Shown here piece by piece: positions 16,412 through 24,589 of a stretch of 64,000 bases of DNA (its first letter is position 1; every line of letters begins with the position of its first letter). A program made the translations under genes and the position numbers. Origin of the DNA: Pigmentiphaga daeguensis (GTDB lineage: Bacteria; Pseudomonadota; Gammaproteobacteria; Burkholderiales; Burkholderiaceae_B); the NCBI RefSeq assembly GCF_039523035.1, contig NZ_BAAAEN010000017.1, positions 1 through 64,000 on the forward strand. The letters run 5' to 3'. The notes under the pieces are model-generated. The model was not told where the DNA came from and did not search any database. It saw only the letters and a program-made list of their open reading frames with translations.

Positions 16412-16424
16412 GCACGGCTCCGTG

Positions 16425-17402
16425 TCAATCGACCTTGATGCCCAATTGCCTGACGATCGTCCCGTATTCCTCGTACTGCGAGGTAAAGAAGCGCAGGAAG
16501 GCCGTCCGGTCCAGCCCGCCGGGCTCGACCCCCAGCTGGGCGATGCGCCGCCGGGTGTCGGGATCGGCCAGCGTGGCCTGGGCCGCGGCGGCCAGCTTGT
16601 CCACCGCCGGCCCGGGCGTGGCGGCCGGCGCGAACAGGCCGAACCATTGCGTCATCTGCACCGGCGCGTAGCCCGCTTCGATGGTGGTGGGCAGCTCGGC
16701 CAGGAAGTCCGTCCGCTTCTTCGCCGTCACAGCCAGTGCCTTGAGCTTGCCCGAGCGGATATAGGTAATGGTCGACGCGATGGGCAAGATCGAGAAATCG
16801 AGACGGCCGGCGACCAGGTCGTTGACGATGGCGGGCTCGCTCTTGTAGGCGATCTCGGTTACCGGCAGCGAGGCCGCGTGCCCGAAGAGCTGCGACACGA
16901 TGTTGGTCGTCGCCCCCGTTCCCAGCGACCCGAAGTTGATCGGCCGCCCGGTCTCCGCCGCGGCCGCGGTGAAGTCGCGCAGGTTGCCGGCCGGGGTCTC
17001 GGCCGACACCAGGAAGACGCTGGGCGAGGACGCCACGTAGGCCACTGCCGCGAAATCCTTCCTGGCATCGTAGGGAACGCTGGCATACACGTGCGGGTTG
17101 ATGGCCATCACGCCCGAGCTGCCCAGCATGACCGTATAGCCGTCGGCCGCTGCCTGTGCCGTGGCCCGCGCCGCGATGAATCCGCTGGCGCCCACCCGGT
17201 TCTCGACGATGACGCTTTGCCCCAGGCGCGCGGCCATGCCCTGCGCCAGGATCCGGCCCAGCAGGTCGGCCTGGCTGCCCGGCGCATTGGCCACGTAGAT
17301 CGATACCGGCCGCGACGGAAATTCGTCGGCGCGCACCGGGCCGGACAGCGCGCTCGAACAGGCGGCCGCGCACGCCGCATACACCATGCTTCGTCTCCAC
17401 AT
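16425..17402 (-). CDS. Bug/TctC-family periplasmic solute receptor
   Basis: A 325-residue Bug protein with cleavage after VRA (about residue 25). The loop is less canonical than in its neighbours: VSIYVANAPGSQADLLGR keeps the Asp but lacks the usual aromatic-proline-x-Gly-Gly run. VIVENRVGASG and AADGYTVML are normal. It heads a minus-strand operon with the Rieske oxygenase and MarR, so it probably imports the aromatic substrate of that oxygenase. It is divergent from the LysR at 17445 with only 42 bp between starts. Confidence 0.92.
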   Translation of the reverse strand: MWRRSMVYAACAAACSSALSGPVRADEFPSRPVSIYVANAPGSQADLLGRILAQGMAARLGQSVIVENRVGASGFIAARATAQAAADGYTVMLGSSGVMAINPHVYASVPYDARKDFAAVAYVASSPSVFLVSAETPAGNLRDFTAAAAETGRPINFGSLGTGATTNIVSQLFGHAASLPVTEIAYKSEPAIVNDLVAGRLDFSILPIASTITYIRSGKLKALAVTAKKRTDFLAELPTTIEAGYAPVQMTQWFGLFAPAATPGPAVDKLAAAAQATLADPDTRRRIAQLGVEPGGLDRTAFLRFFTSQYEEYGTIVRQLGIKVD

Positions 17403-17444
17403 GTCTCCAACCCCTTCTTGTCGGCTTCTATCGGGTGAGAAAAC

Positions 17445-18425
17445 ATGCTATTGATACGGCCAGAATTGCTCAAACAAATTCTCATCATGGCCACTATTGA
17501 TGATGTAGATGTTCTGGCGGGCCGGCTGGACTTGAACCTGCTGCGGGTCTTCATGGCCGTGATGCAGGAACGCAGCATCACCCTGGCCGGATCGCGGCTG
17601 GGCCTGACCCAATCGGCCACCAGCGCGGCCGTCAATCGCCTGCGCCAGCAGTTGAACGACCAGTTGTTCGTGCGCACGCGCCAGGGCATGGAGCCGACCA
17701 GCCTGGCCATCGCGCTGGCCACGCCGGTAGGCAACGCGCTGGGATTGATCCGCGATGCGCTGGAGGAATCGCGCGGCTTCGATGCGCGGACGACCATGCG
17801 GGAGTTCCGGCTGTTGATGACGGACGTGGGCGAACTGATGTTCATGCCGCGGCTGACGGCCTGGGTGCACGAACATGCCCCTGGCGTGCGCCTGAGCTGC
17901 CGGCAGGCGCCGCGCGACCGGTACGGCGCCGAACTCGAGACCGGCGGCGCCGACCTGGCCCTGGGCATGCTGCCGCTGGGCGAACGGGACTTCGTGCAGC
18001 AGCGGCTCAAGGACGAGACCCTGGTCTGCCTGGCCTGCGCCGGCAACCCGGTCGCGCGCAAGCGGCTGACGCTGGAGGCCTTCCTGTCGCTGCCGCACGT
18101 GGTGATCCGCGCGCCGGCGATGGGCGACCGGTTCGTCGTCAAGGCCCTGGGCGAGCATGCCGGCCGGCGCAAGGTCGTGGCCGAGGTCCAGCACTATCTG
18201 TCGGTGCCCATGATCCTGCGCGACAGCCCTTTCCTGGCGGTGGTGTCGACCTCGGTGGCGGCGGAACTGGCCGGGCCCAACCGGCTGGCGGCCCTGCCGC
18301 TGCCCTTCAAGCTGGAGCCGCTGGCGATCCGGCAGTTCTGGCACAAGCGCTGGAACAACGACCCGGGCCACCGCTGGCTGAGGAACGGCATCGTATCCCT
18401 GTTCGGCAGGGCGACGCGACGCTAG
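17445..18425 (+). CDS. LysR-family transcriptional regulator (NodD/NahR-like)
   Basis: The 326-residue regulator has the helix-turn-helix SITLAGSRLGLTQSATSAAVNRLRQQL (about residues 44-70) and belongs to the NodD/NahR subgroup, with LDLNLLRVFMAVMQERSIT before it. The start is uncertain: ATG 17445 has GGTGAG upstream, while ATG 17487 (MATIDDVD) gives the more usual length. It is divergent from the Bug-Rieske-MarR operon, which it probably controls. Its stop overlaps the stop of the convergent LysR at 18422 by 4 bp. Confidence 0.9.
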   Translation: MLLIRPELLKQILIMATIDDVDVLAGRLDLNLLRVFMAVMQERSITLAGSRLGLTQSATSAAVNRLRQQLNDQLFVRTRQGMEPTSLAIALATPVGNALGLIRDALEESRGFDARTTMREFRLLMTDVGELMFMPRLTAWVHEHAPGVRLSCRQAPRDRYGAELETGGADLALGMLPLGERDFVQQRLKDETLVCLACAGNPVARKRLTLEAFLSLPHVVIRAPAMGDRFVVKALGEHAGRRKVVAEVQHYLSVPMILRDSPFLAVVSTSVAAELAGPNRLAALPLPFKLEPLAIRQFWHKRWNNDPGHRWLRNGIVSLFGRATRR

Positions 18426-19375
18426 CCCGTGCCTTTCCGGCCGCGCTTGCCTTCCTTGTTTCCAAACAGTTCGACCAGGCTCTCGCGCAGCCAGGTCAGC
18501 GCGGGATCCGCGTGATAGCGGTGGTGCCAGTACATGTTCAGGTCGAACACCGGAAACTTCACCGGGGATTCGCAGATTTCGAGGTTGGATTCCCGCACGG
18601 CCAGCCGGCCGAAGTTGCTGGGCACGGGCGCGATCAGGTTGGTGTCGGCCACGATGGGAAGCACCGACAGGAAGCTGCGCACGCGCAGCGCGATCTCGGC
18701 GCGCACCGCGCGGCTGAGCAGCACGCCCTCGACCGCCGCCAGGTGATGCGTCGCCGGCGGAGCGGCAAGGATGTGGCGCAAGTTGCGCAGCTGGCCCAGC
18801 GTCAGGGGCTTTCCCTGCGTGGCGCGGTCTTTGCGCCGCACGTAGACGAAGTGCTCGGGAAACAGCGTCTGCTGGTGTATCTGCTTGCCCAGGCCGGGAA
18901 TGAAACCCATGGCCATGTCGATGTCGCCCGAGGCCAGGCCCTCGCCCAGTTCCCGCAAGTCCGCCGAGAGGCTTTCCACCGTGATGCCGGGCGCGTGCTC
19001 GCCCAGGTAGGCCAGCAGCTTGGGCAGGAAGTAGCGCTCGCCGGCATCGCTCATGGCGATGCGGAACGAGCGGTGGGCATCCTGGGGCTTGAACTCCGTT
19101 CGTTCTATGGTGGTCCGCACGGTTTGCAATGCGGACGCGACGGGTATCGCCAGCTGTTCGGCAAAGGGCGTCGGCACGACGCCCCGCTGCATGCGCACGA
19201 ACAGCGGGTCGCCGTAGGTCTCGCGCAGCTTGGCCAGCCCGTAGCTGACCGCCGGCTGCGACAGGCCCAGACGTTGCCCGCAGGCGGTCAGGTTGCGCGT
19301 CTGGTAGATGGTATCGAACAGCTCAAGCAGGTTGAGGTCGATCTGCCTGGTCAGGGGCCGGGCCGTCGGGCGCAT
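18422..19375 (-). CDS. LysR-family transcriptional regulator (NodD/NahR-like)
   Basis: The 317 residues are organised as in the convergent neighbour: IDLNLLELFDTIYQTRNLTACGQ.LGLSQPAVSYGLAKLRE in the N-terminal DNA-binding domain, and a C-terminal YWHHRYHADPALTWLRE segment equivalent to the FWHKRWNNDPGHRWLRN of the other regulator. The two are therefore paralogues of one subgroup. It is divergent from the Bug-SDR-DMT operon starting at 19474 and probably controls it. Confidence 0.92.
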   Translation of the reverse strand: MRPTARPLTRQIDLNLLELFDTIYQTRNLTACGQRLGLSQPAVSYGLAKLRETYGDPLFVRMQRGVVPTPFAEQLAIPVASALQTVRTTIERTEFKPQDAHRSFRIAMSDAGERYFLPKLLAYLGEHAPGITVESLSADLRELGEGLASGDIDMAMGFIPGLGKQIHQQTLFPEHFVYVRRKDRATQGKPLTLGQLRNLRHILAAPPATHHLAAVEGVLLSRAVRAEIALRVRSFLSVLPIVADTNLIAPVPSNFGRLAVRESNLEICESPVKFPVFDLNMYWHHRYHADPALTWLRESLVELFGNKEGKRGRKGTG

Positions 19376-19473
19376 GTTCAGTCATCAGCGGATTCGATAT
19401 CACAAATCTTATCTTTTAATTTCTCAAATGAGTACCCGTCCCCTAGAGTAGCAGCGCCAAGGGAGGCAATACC
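19376..19473. promoter_or_regulatory. Divergent LysR/Bug control region
   Basis: This 98-bp gap contains an AT-rich core (about 19393-19433) with the partial dyad ATA-N10-TAT (19401-19416), the kind of interrupted symmetry bound by LysR proteins. A strong SD (GGGAGG) lies 9 nt before the Bug ATG at 19474. Exact promoter hexamers are not clear. Confidence 0.4.
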
Positions 19474-20451
19474 ATGAACCTGCACATACGACTGGCCGTC
19501 CTAGCCGGCATTCTTTCCATGGCCGCCACGGCGGCGAACGCGCAGTCCTTTCCCACGAAGCCCGTCCGCATCCTCACCCCCTCTTCCGTGGGCAGCGGCC
19601 CCGACGTCGCGCTGCGAGCCATCGCCGAGCAGCTCGGCAAGAAATGGGGACAACCCGTGCTCGTCGACAACCGCCCGGGCGGCAACGGCTTCGTCGCCAC
19701 CGGCCTGTTCAAGCAGGCCAAGCCCGACGGCTACGAACTGATCGCGCCGGACAGCAGCCACATCGCGACGCATCCGCACACCTTCCGCAAGCTGCCCTAC
19801 GACCCGCGAAAGGACTTCGAACCGATACGGCCGATCCTGAATACCGCGTTCTTCGTCGTGGTCGGCGCGAACAGCCCCTACAAGACGCTGGGGGACATCA
19901 TCCGGGCCGCCAGGGAGCAACCCGGCCGGGTGACCTATGGATCGTGGTTCGTGGGCAGTCCCGGACACCTGGGCGGACTGCGGCTGCAATCGCTGAAAGG
20001 CATCGAGATGCTGCACGTGCCGTTCAAGGACATGGGCCAGTTGATGGCCGCCGTCGCCGCCGGGGAAGTCGGGTGGACGCTGGGCAGCGACGCCAGCGCT
20101 GGACCGTTGGAGAAGGCGGGCAAGCTGCGCTATCTCGCGATCGCCGCGCCCACGCGCTCGCCCATCCATCCGCAGGTGCCTTCGGTGGACGAAAGCCCGG
20201 ACACGAAGGGGTACGACGTGCAGGCCTGGGTCGGCCTGTTCGCGCCGCCCGGCACGCCCGAGGCGATCAAGCAGCGCATCAGCGACGACGTCGCCGCCGT
20301 CCTGAAGTCGCCGCAGATCGTCGAACGCTACCGGCTGCTGGGCTACGAGAACCCGGACCTCGATCCCGGGCAGTTCGCCGCCCGCATCCAGCGCGACACG
20401 GACGCCTGGGGCGCCGTCATCAAGCAGGCCGGCCTGCGGCTGGACGACTGA
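19474..20451 (+). CDS. Bug/TctC-family periplasmic solute receptor
   Basis: The 325-residue receptor has cleavage after ANA (about residue 23). The first loop reads VRILTPSSVGSGPDVALR, which lacks the usual aromatic-proline-x-Gly-Gly run but keeps the Asp; VDNRPGGNG and KPDGYELIAPDSS follow. The changed loop may mean an unusual ligand. It heads an operon with an SDR dehydrogenase (32-bp gap) and a DMT-family transporter, under the divergent LysR at 19375. Confidence 0.92.
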   Translation: MNLHIRLAVLAGILSMAATAANAQSFPTKPVRILTPSSVGSGPDVALRAIAEQLGKKWGQPVLVDNRPGGNGFVATGLFKQAKPDGYELIAPDSSHIATHPHTFRKLPYDPRKDFEPIRPILNTAFFVVVGANSPYKTLGDIIRAAREQPGRVTYGSWFVGSPGHLGGLRLQSLKGIEMLHVPFKDMGQLMAAVAAGEVGWTLGSDASAGPLEKAGKLRYLAIAAPTRSPIHPQVPSVDESPDTKGYDVQAWVGLFAPPGTPEAIKQRISDDVAAVLKSPQIVERYRLLGYENPDLDPGQFAARIQRDTDAWGAVIKQAGLRLDD

Positions 20452-20483
20452 CCGCCACGCGCAACCAGAAGAGGAAGCTTTTC

Positions 20484-21254
20484 ATGCAATCGAAGCCAAG
20501 GCCGGGAACGATGGATCGATACCGGGTGCAAGGCCAGCTTGCCGTCGTGACCGGCGGCGCCCACGGCATCGGCCTCGCATGCGCCGGACTGCTGCGCGAA
20601 GCGGGAGCCCGAGTGGTGATCGTCGACCGCGACGGCCCCGCCGCCCGGGCCGCCGCGCAGGCGCTGGGCGACGGCGACGCCCGGGAACTGGATGTCCAGG
20701 ATGCGGGCGGTATCGGCCCCGTGTTCGCTTCCATCCGCGCGCATCACGGCCCCATCGGCATCCTGATCAACAACGCCGGCATCTCGATCCGCAAGGGCGC
20801 CCTGGAACTGGAGCTGGAGATGTGGAGGCAGGTCCTGGACGTCAACGTGACCGGCGCCTTCCTGTGCGCGCGGGAAGCGGTGCGCAACATGGGCGCGGCG
20901 GGTGGCTGCATCGTCAACACCGCATCCATCATGGGGCTGTCCGGCGGAAGCCTGTATCCCAACGCGGCCTACCATACCGCCAAGGGCGCGGTGGTCAACA
21001 TGACGCGGTCGCTGGCGATCGAGTGGGCGCCGCGCCGGATTCGGGTCAACGCCGTGGCGCCGACCTGGACCCGCACCTCGTTCATCGGCGAACTCTCGGC
21101 CGACGTCCGTACGCGCATCGATGCCCTGACTCCGCTGGGAAGGCTGGCCGAACCCGAGGACGTGGCCGAGGCCATGCTGTTCCTGGCCAGCCCCGCCGCC
21201 TCGATGATCACGGGGCACATCCTTCCGGTGGACGGCGGCTACCTCGCCCAGTAG
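20484..21254 (+). CDS. Short-chain dehydrogenase/reductase
   Basis: The 256-residue classical SDR has the nucleotide-binding motif TGGAHGIG (23-30), NNAG (96-99) and the catalytic Ser148, Tyr163 and Lys167 (NTASIMG, AYHTAKG). Asp49 after strand 2 (IVDRD) predicts NAD(H) rather than NADP(H). The start at 20484 has GAGGAAG upstream. It follows a Bug receptor and precedes an exporter-like DMT protein, so it probably oxidises or reduces the imported compound. The substrate is unknown. Confidence 0.92.
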   Translation: MQSKPRPGTMDRYRVQGQLAVVTGGAHGIGLACAGLLREAGARVVIVDRDGPAARAAAQALGDGDARELDVQDAGGIGPVFASIRAHHGPIGILINNAGISIRKGALELELEMWRQVLDVNVTGAFLCAREAVRNMGAAGGCIVNTASIMGLSGGSLYPNAAYHTAKGAVVNMTRSLAIEWAPRRIRVNAVAPTWTRTSFIGELSADVRTRIDALTPLGRLAEPEDVAEAMLFLASPAASMITGHILPVDGGYLAQ

Positions 21255-21263
21255 ATTCCGTCC

Positions 21264-22109
21264 ATGCCTCCCGTTGCCATTGCCTGCGCCATCCTCGCCC
21301 CGCTGATCTGGGGCGCCCAACTCGTCGTCATCAAGATCGGCCTCGCGGCGTTCCCGCCGCTGTTCTTCGTGTCGCTGCGCTTCGCCATCCTCTCGGCCAT
21401 CCTGCTTCCCTTCGTGCCCCGGCCACGGCGCGACCAGGTGTGGCCTGTCATCCTGATCTCCATCTTCATGGGCGGCCTGAACTTCTCGCTGATCTTCATG
21501 GGACTGGGGCAAGGTCAGGCCAGCCTGGCCGGCGTGGCCATCCAGCTGGCGACGCCGTTCACGGTGCTGCTGGCCTGGCCGCTGCTGGGCGAACGTCCGC
21601 CGCTGCGCGTCCTGCTGGGCGTGGCCATCGCGTTCGGGGGCGTGGCCCTGGCCACCGTCGATCCCGGCGCGCAGGTCGCGCTGCTGCCCACGCTCATGTT
21701 CGTCGGCGCGGCCTTCGGCCTGGCCATGGGCGGCGTGCTGACGAAGCGCTACGGCCCCTTCGATCCGTTCATGCTGGTCGCCTGGATGTCCACCCTCGCA
21801 CTGCCGCAGATTTTCGTCATGTCGCTGGCGATGGAAACCGGCCAGATCGACGCGCTGCGATCCGCCCCCGGCTCGGCCTGGCTGGCGCTGGCCTACACCG
21901 TGCTCCTGGGAGGCATCGCCGGCTTCGGACTCTGGTTCTGGCTGATCGGCCGCTATTCGATGGCGCGGGTCGCGCCGTATGGCCTGCTGCAGACGGCATT
22001 CGCCGTCATCACCGCCACCATCTTCCTGGACGAACCGCTGACCGTCACGCTGGTGGGCGGCATGTTCCTCTGCATCGCGGGGGTGGCCATCACGCAGCGC
22101 CGCACCTGA
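21264..22109 (+). CDS. DMT-superfamily transporter (EamA family)
   Basis: The 281-residue integral membrane protein has about ten hydrophobic segments in two EamA repeats; the second begins near residue 147. Conserved features include APLIWGAQLVVIKIG at the N-terminus and GGIAGFGLWFWLI near residue 215. DMT proteins of this type export amino acids or small metabolites, or protect against their build-up. It starts 9 bp after the SDR stop and ends the operon; the next gene is convergent with a 4-bp gap. Confidence 0.9.
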   Translation: MPPVAIACAILAPLIWGAQLVVIKIGLAAFPPLFFVSLRFAILSAILLPFVPRPRRDQVWPVILISIFMGGLNFSLIFMGLGQGQASLAGVAIQLATPFTVLLAWPLLGERPPLRVLLGVAIAFGGVALATVDPGAQVALLPTLMFVGAAFGLAMGGVLTKRYGPFDPFMLVAWMSTLALPQIFVMSLAMETGQIDALRSAPGSAWLALAYTVLLGGIAGFGLWFWLIGRYSMARVAPYGLLQTAFAVITATIFLDEPLTVTLVGGMFLCIAGVAITQRRT

Positions 22110-22113
22110 CCGC

Positions 22114-22779
22114 TCAGCCAGCCAGGTGCGCCATCACCAGCGAACGCAGCACCGGCAGCCGCCCCGAGAAGAAATGGTCGGCGCCCGGCACCACGACCAC
22201 CGGCTGCATGCGAGGCCGCGCCCAGTCGAATACCAGCGGCAAAGGAACACGGTCGTCCAGTTCGCCGTGGACCACCATCGCATCCGGAACGTCCGCGGGC
22301 GGATCGTAGCGGCGCCTTCCCGGGATGTCGCCAGCCGGCATCCCGGCCAGGCACACGCGCCAGGCCGGATCGCCGCGATCGGCCAAGGCCCGCGCCACCC
22401 GGGCCTGCACGAACGCGCCGAAGGAAAACCCGACCAGCGCCAGCCGCGTGCCGGGACGAGCGTCGCGCAGCGCGTGGCATAGCGCCAGCACGTCGTCGGT
22501 CTCGCCCTCGCCTTCGCCATGCGGACCGGTACTGTGTCCCACGCCACGGAAATTGGGCCGGGCGACCAGCCAGCCCGCGTCGCACAGCGCCCGCGCCAGG
22601 AACTGGGGAATCTTGTGCCGGGCGTTCCCGCCCTGCAGCGGATGAGGATGAGTGACAACCGCGAGACCGGTCACGGCGCCGCCGGGCAGGTCGAACACGA
22701 CCTCCAGGTCTCCCGCCGGACCGTCCAGCAACGCGCTGCCGCTCTGGGTCAGATCGAGTGGTTTCATGGTGGGAATCAT
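22114..22779 (-). CDS. Alpha/beta hydrolase (dienelactone-hydrolase-like, short form)
   Basis: The 221-residue protein has nucleophile elbow GFSFGA (Ser in ALVGFSFGAF), the motif THPHPLQGGN typical of a widespread proteobacterial hydrolase family, the segment RPNFRGVGHSTG, and catalytic Asp/His in VHGELDDRVPL and GADHFFSG. No signal peptide, so cytoplasmic. The start may be the second ATG at 22767 (MKPLDLTQSG). It is divergent from comM and convergent with the DMT gene. The true substrate is unknown. Confidence 0.88.
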   Translation of the reverse strand: MIPTMKPLDLTQSGSALLDGPAGDLEVVFDLPGGAVTGLAVVTHPHPLQGGNARHKIPQFLARALCDAGWLVARPNFRGVGHSTGPHGEGEGETDDVLALCHALRDARPGTRLALVGFSFGAFVQARVARALADRGDPAWRVCLAGMPAGDIPGRRRYDPPADVPDAMVVHGELDDRVPLPLVFDWARPRMQPVVVVPGADHFFSGRLPVLRSLVMAHLAG

Positions 22780-22805
22780 ACGCGGTCATGGCGGGTGGCT
22801 TCGCT

Positions 22806-22821
22806 GGGACACCTTTGTCCC
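22806..22821. promoter_or_regulatory. Small inverted repeat between the hydrolase gene and comM
   Basis: GGGACA-CCTT-TGTCCC forms 6-bp perfect arms 63 bp before the comM ATG and 27 bp before the divergent hydrolase. It may be an operator or a hairpin in the comM leader. No U-tract follows. Confidence 0.3.
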
Positions 22822-22883
22822 GCCCGGCCGCCGGGCGCGCCGCGTTTGGACGGATACTGCGGCTTTCCTTTCCCCCTGCCGCC

Positions 22884-24419
22884 ATGACTCTTGCCGTCCT
22901 TGCCAGCTGCGCCCTGACCGGCATCGACGCGCCGCCGGTGCGCGTCGAGGTCCACCTGGCGCCGGGCCTGCCTTCCTTCACCATGGTCGGCCTGGCCGAT
23001 ACCGAGGTGCGCGAAAGCCGCGAGCGCGTGCGTGCCGCGCTGCTCAGTTCCGGCTTCGACTTCCCGGCGGGCCGGCTGACCGTCAACCTGGCGCCCGCCG
23101 ACCTGCCCAAGGAATCCGGGCGCTTCGACCTGCCCATCGCGGTGGGCGTGCTGCTGGCATCCGGGCAGATCGCCATGCCCTCGCTGGCCGGCCGCGTTCG
23201 CGCGCGGGACGCCGTCCCGCCGCTGGCCCGGCTGGTGCTGGCCGGCGAACTGTCGCTGACCGGCGCGCTGGTGCCCGTCGCGGGTGCCCTGGCCATTGCC
23301 CTGTCGTTGTCGCGGCGCCAGCCGGGCGCCGAACTGCTGCTGCCCGCCGGCAGCGCCGGACAGGCGGCGCGGGTGCCGGGACTGCGGGTCTACGGCGCCG
23401 CCACGCTGCGCGATGTCGTGGCGCACCTGGAGGAAAAACAGGTGCTGACCGCCACGGCCGGCCACGCCGATGCCGCCGCCGGCCTGCCGCCCTGCCTGTC
23501 CGACGTCAAGGGCCAGTACGGCGCACGCCGGGCCCTGGAGGTCGCGGCGGCCGGCGGCCACAACCTGCTGATGCTGGGGCCGCCGGGTTCGGGCAAGAGC
23601 ATGCTCGCGCAGCGCCTGCCCGGCCTGCTCCCTCCGCTGCGGCATGACGACGCGCTGGAAGCCGCCGCCATCGCCAGTCTTGCGCCCGGCCCCGCGCCCC
23701 CCTTCGGCCTGCGGCCGTTCCGCGCGCCGCACCATTCGGTATCGGGTGCCGCGCTGGTGGGCGGAGGCACTCGGCCCCGGCCCGGGGAAATCACCTTCGC
23801 CCACCTGGGCGTGCTGTTCCTGGACGAACTGCCCGAGTTCGGCCGGCACGTGCTCGATACCCTGCGCGAACCGCTGGAAACCGGCCGCGTCTCCATCGCA
23901 CGCGCCCAGCACCGCACCGACTATCCGGCGCGCTTCCAGCTGGTGGCCGCGATGAACCCCTGCCGGTGCGGCTGGCACGGCAGCAACGTGAAGGCCTGCG
24001 CCTGCACGCCCGACCAGGTGGCCGCCTACCGGGCACGGCTGTCCGGCCCGCTGCTCGATCGCATCGATCTCCAGGTCGAGGTCCCCGCCGCCGGCGACGA
24101 CTGGGCCGACCTGCCTCCCGGCGAACCCACCGCCGCCGTGCGCCAGCGAGTCGAGACCGCCCTGGACCTGCAGCATCGCCGGCAGGGCTGCGCCAACGCG
24201 GCCCTCGCACCGGGGCAGGTCGACGCCTACTGCCGTCCCGATGCCGCCGCCCGAGCCTTGTGGAAACAGGCCATGAAGCAGTTCGCGTGGTCGGCGCGCA
24301 CGGCGCACCGGGTATTGAAGGTGGCGCGGACGGTGGCAGACCTGGCGGGCGCGGCCGAGATCGGCAGCCCGCACATGGCCGAGGCGGTGCAGTTCCGACG
24401 GCCATTGAGGGAACGATAG
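22884..24419 (+). CDS. comM: ComM/YifB-family AAA+ ATPase (Mg-chelatase-like)
   Basis: The 511 residues contain an N-terminal Lon-like domain (PGLPSFTMVGLADTEVRESRERVRAAL), a AAA+ core with Walker A GPPGSGKS (232-239) and Walker B LFLDELPEF, a Cys-rich insert PCRCGWHGSNVKACACT, and the C-terminal Mg_chelatase-C region with SARTAHRVLKVARTVADL. ComM is a hexameric branch-migration helicase that extends heteroduplexes during natural transformation and is also found in many species not known to be transformable. The ATG at 22884 gives the conserved start MTLAVLASCALTGIDA. It is monocistronic. Confidence 0.95.
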   Translation: MTLAVLASCALTGIDAPPVRVEVHLAPGLPSFTMVGLADTEVRESRERVRAALLSSGFDFPAGRLTVNLAPADLPKESGRFDLPIAVGVLLASGQIAMPSLAGRVRARDAVPPLARLVLAGELSLTGALVPVAGALAIALSLSRRQPGAELLLPAGSAGQAARVPGLRVYGAATLRDVVAHLEEKQVLTATAGHADAAAGLPPCLSDVKGQYGARRALEVAAAGGHNLLMLGPPGSGKSMLAQRLPGLLPPLRHDDALEAAAIASLAPGPAPPFGLRPFRAPHHSVSGAALVGGGTRPRPGEITFAHLGVLFLDELPEFGRHVLDTLREPLETGRVSIARAQHRTDYPARFQLVAAMNPCRCGWHGSNVKACACTPDQVAAYRARLSGPLLDRIDLQVEVPAAGDDWADLPPGEPTAAVRQRVETALDLQHRRQGCANAALAPGQVDAYCRPDAAARALWKQAMKQFAWSARTAHRVLKVARTVADLAGAAEIGSPHMAEAVQFRRPLRER

Positions 24420-24460
24420 GCACGGCCACGCCGGGTCCATCAACAATCGACCATTCCGTA

Positions 24461-24490
24461 TCGACCATCCTCCTCGATGGCCCCTACAAT
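24461..24490 (+). promoter_or_regulatory. Predicted promoter of the diguanylate cyclase gene
   Basis: TCGACC (24461-24466) and TACAAT (24485-24490) are separated by 18 bp. ATCGACCAT occurs twice just here, at 24446 and 24460, a short direct repeat that may be regulatory. Transcription would start near 24497, leaving about 93 nt before the chosen ATG at 24590. Confidence 0.4.
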
Positions 24491-24589
24491 CACGGTCGCT
24501 CAAACATGCGCCCGGGTTGCTCATCCCCCTATGACCGCCTGTCCTTCTGCCCGACGAGATCCGATACGCCCCACCCCGACCGGTGCGGC

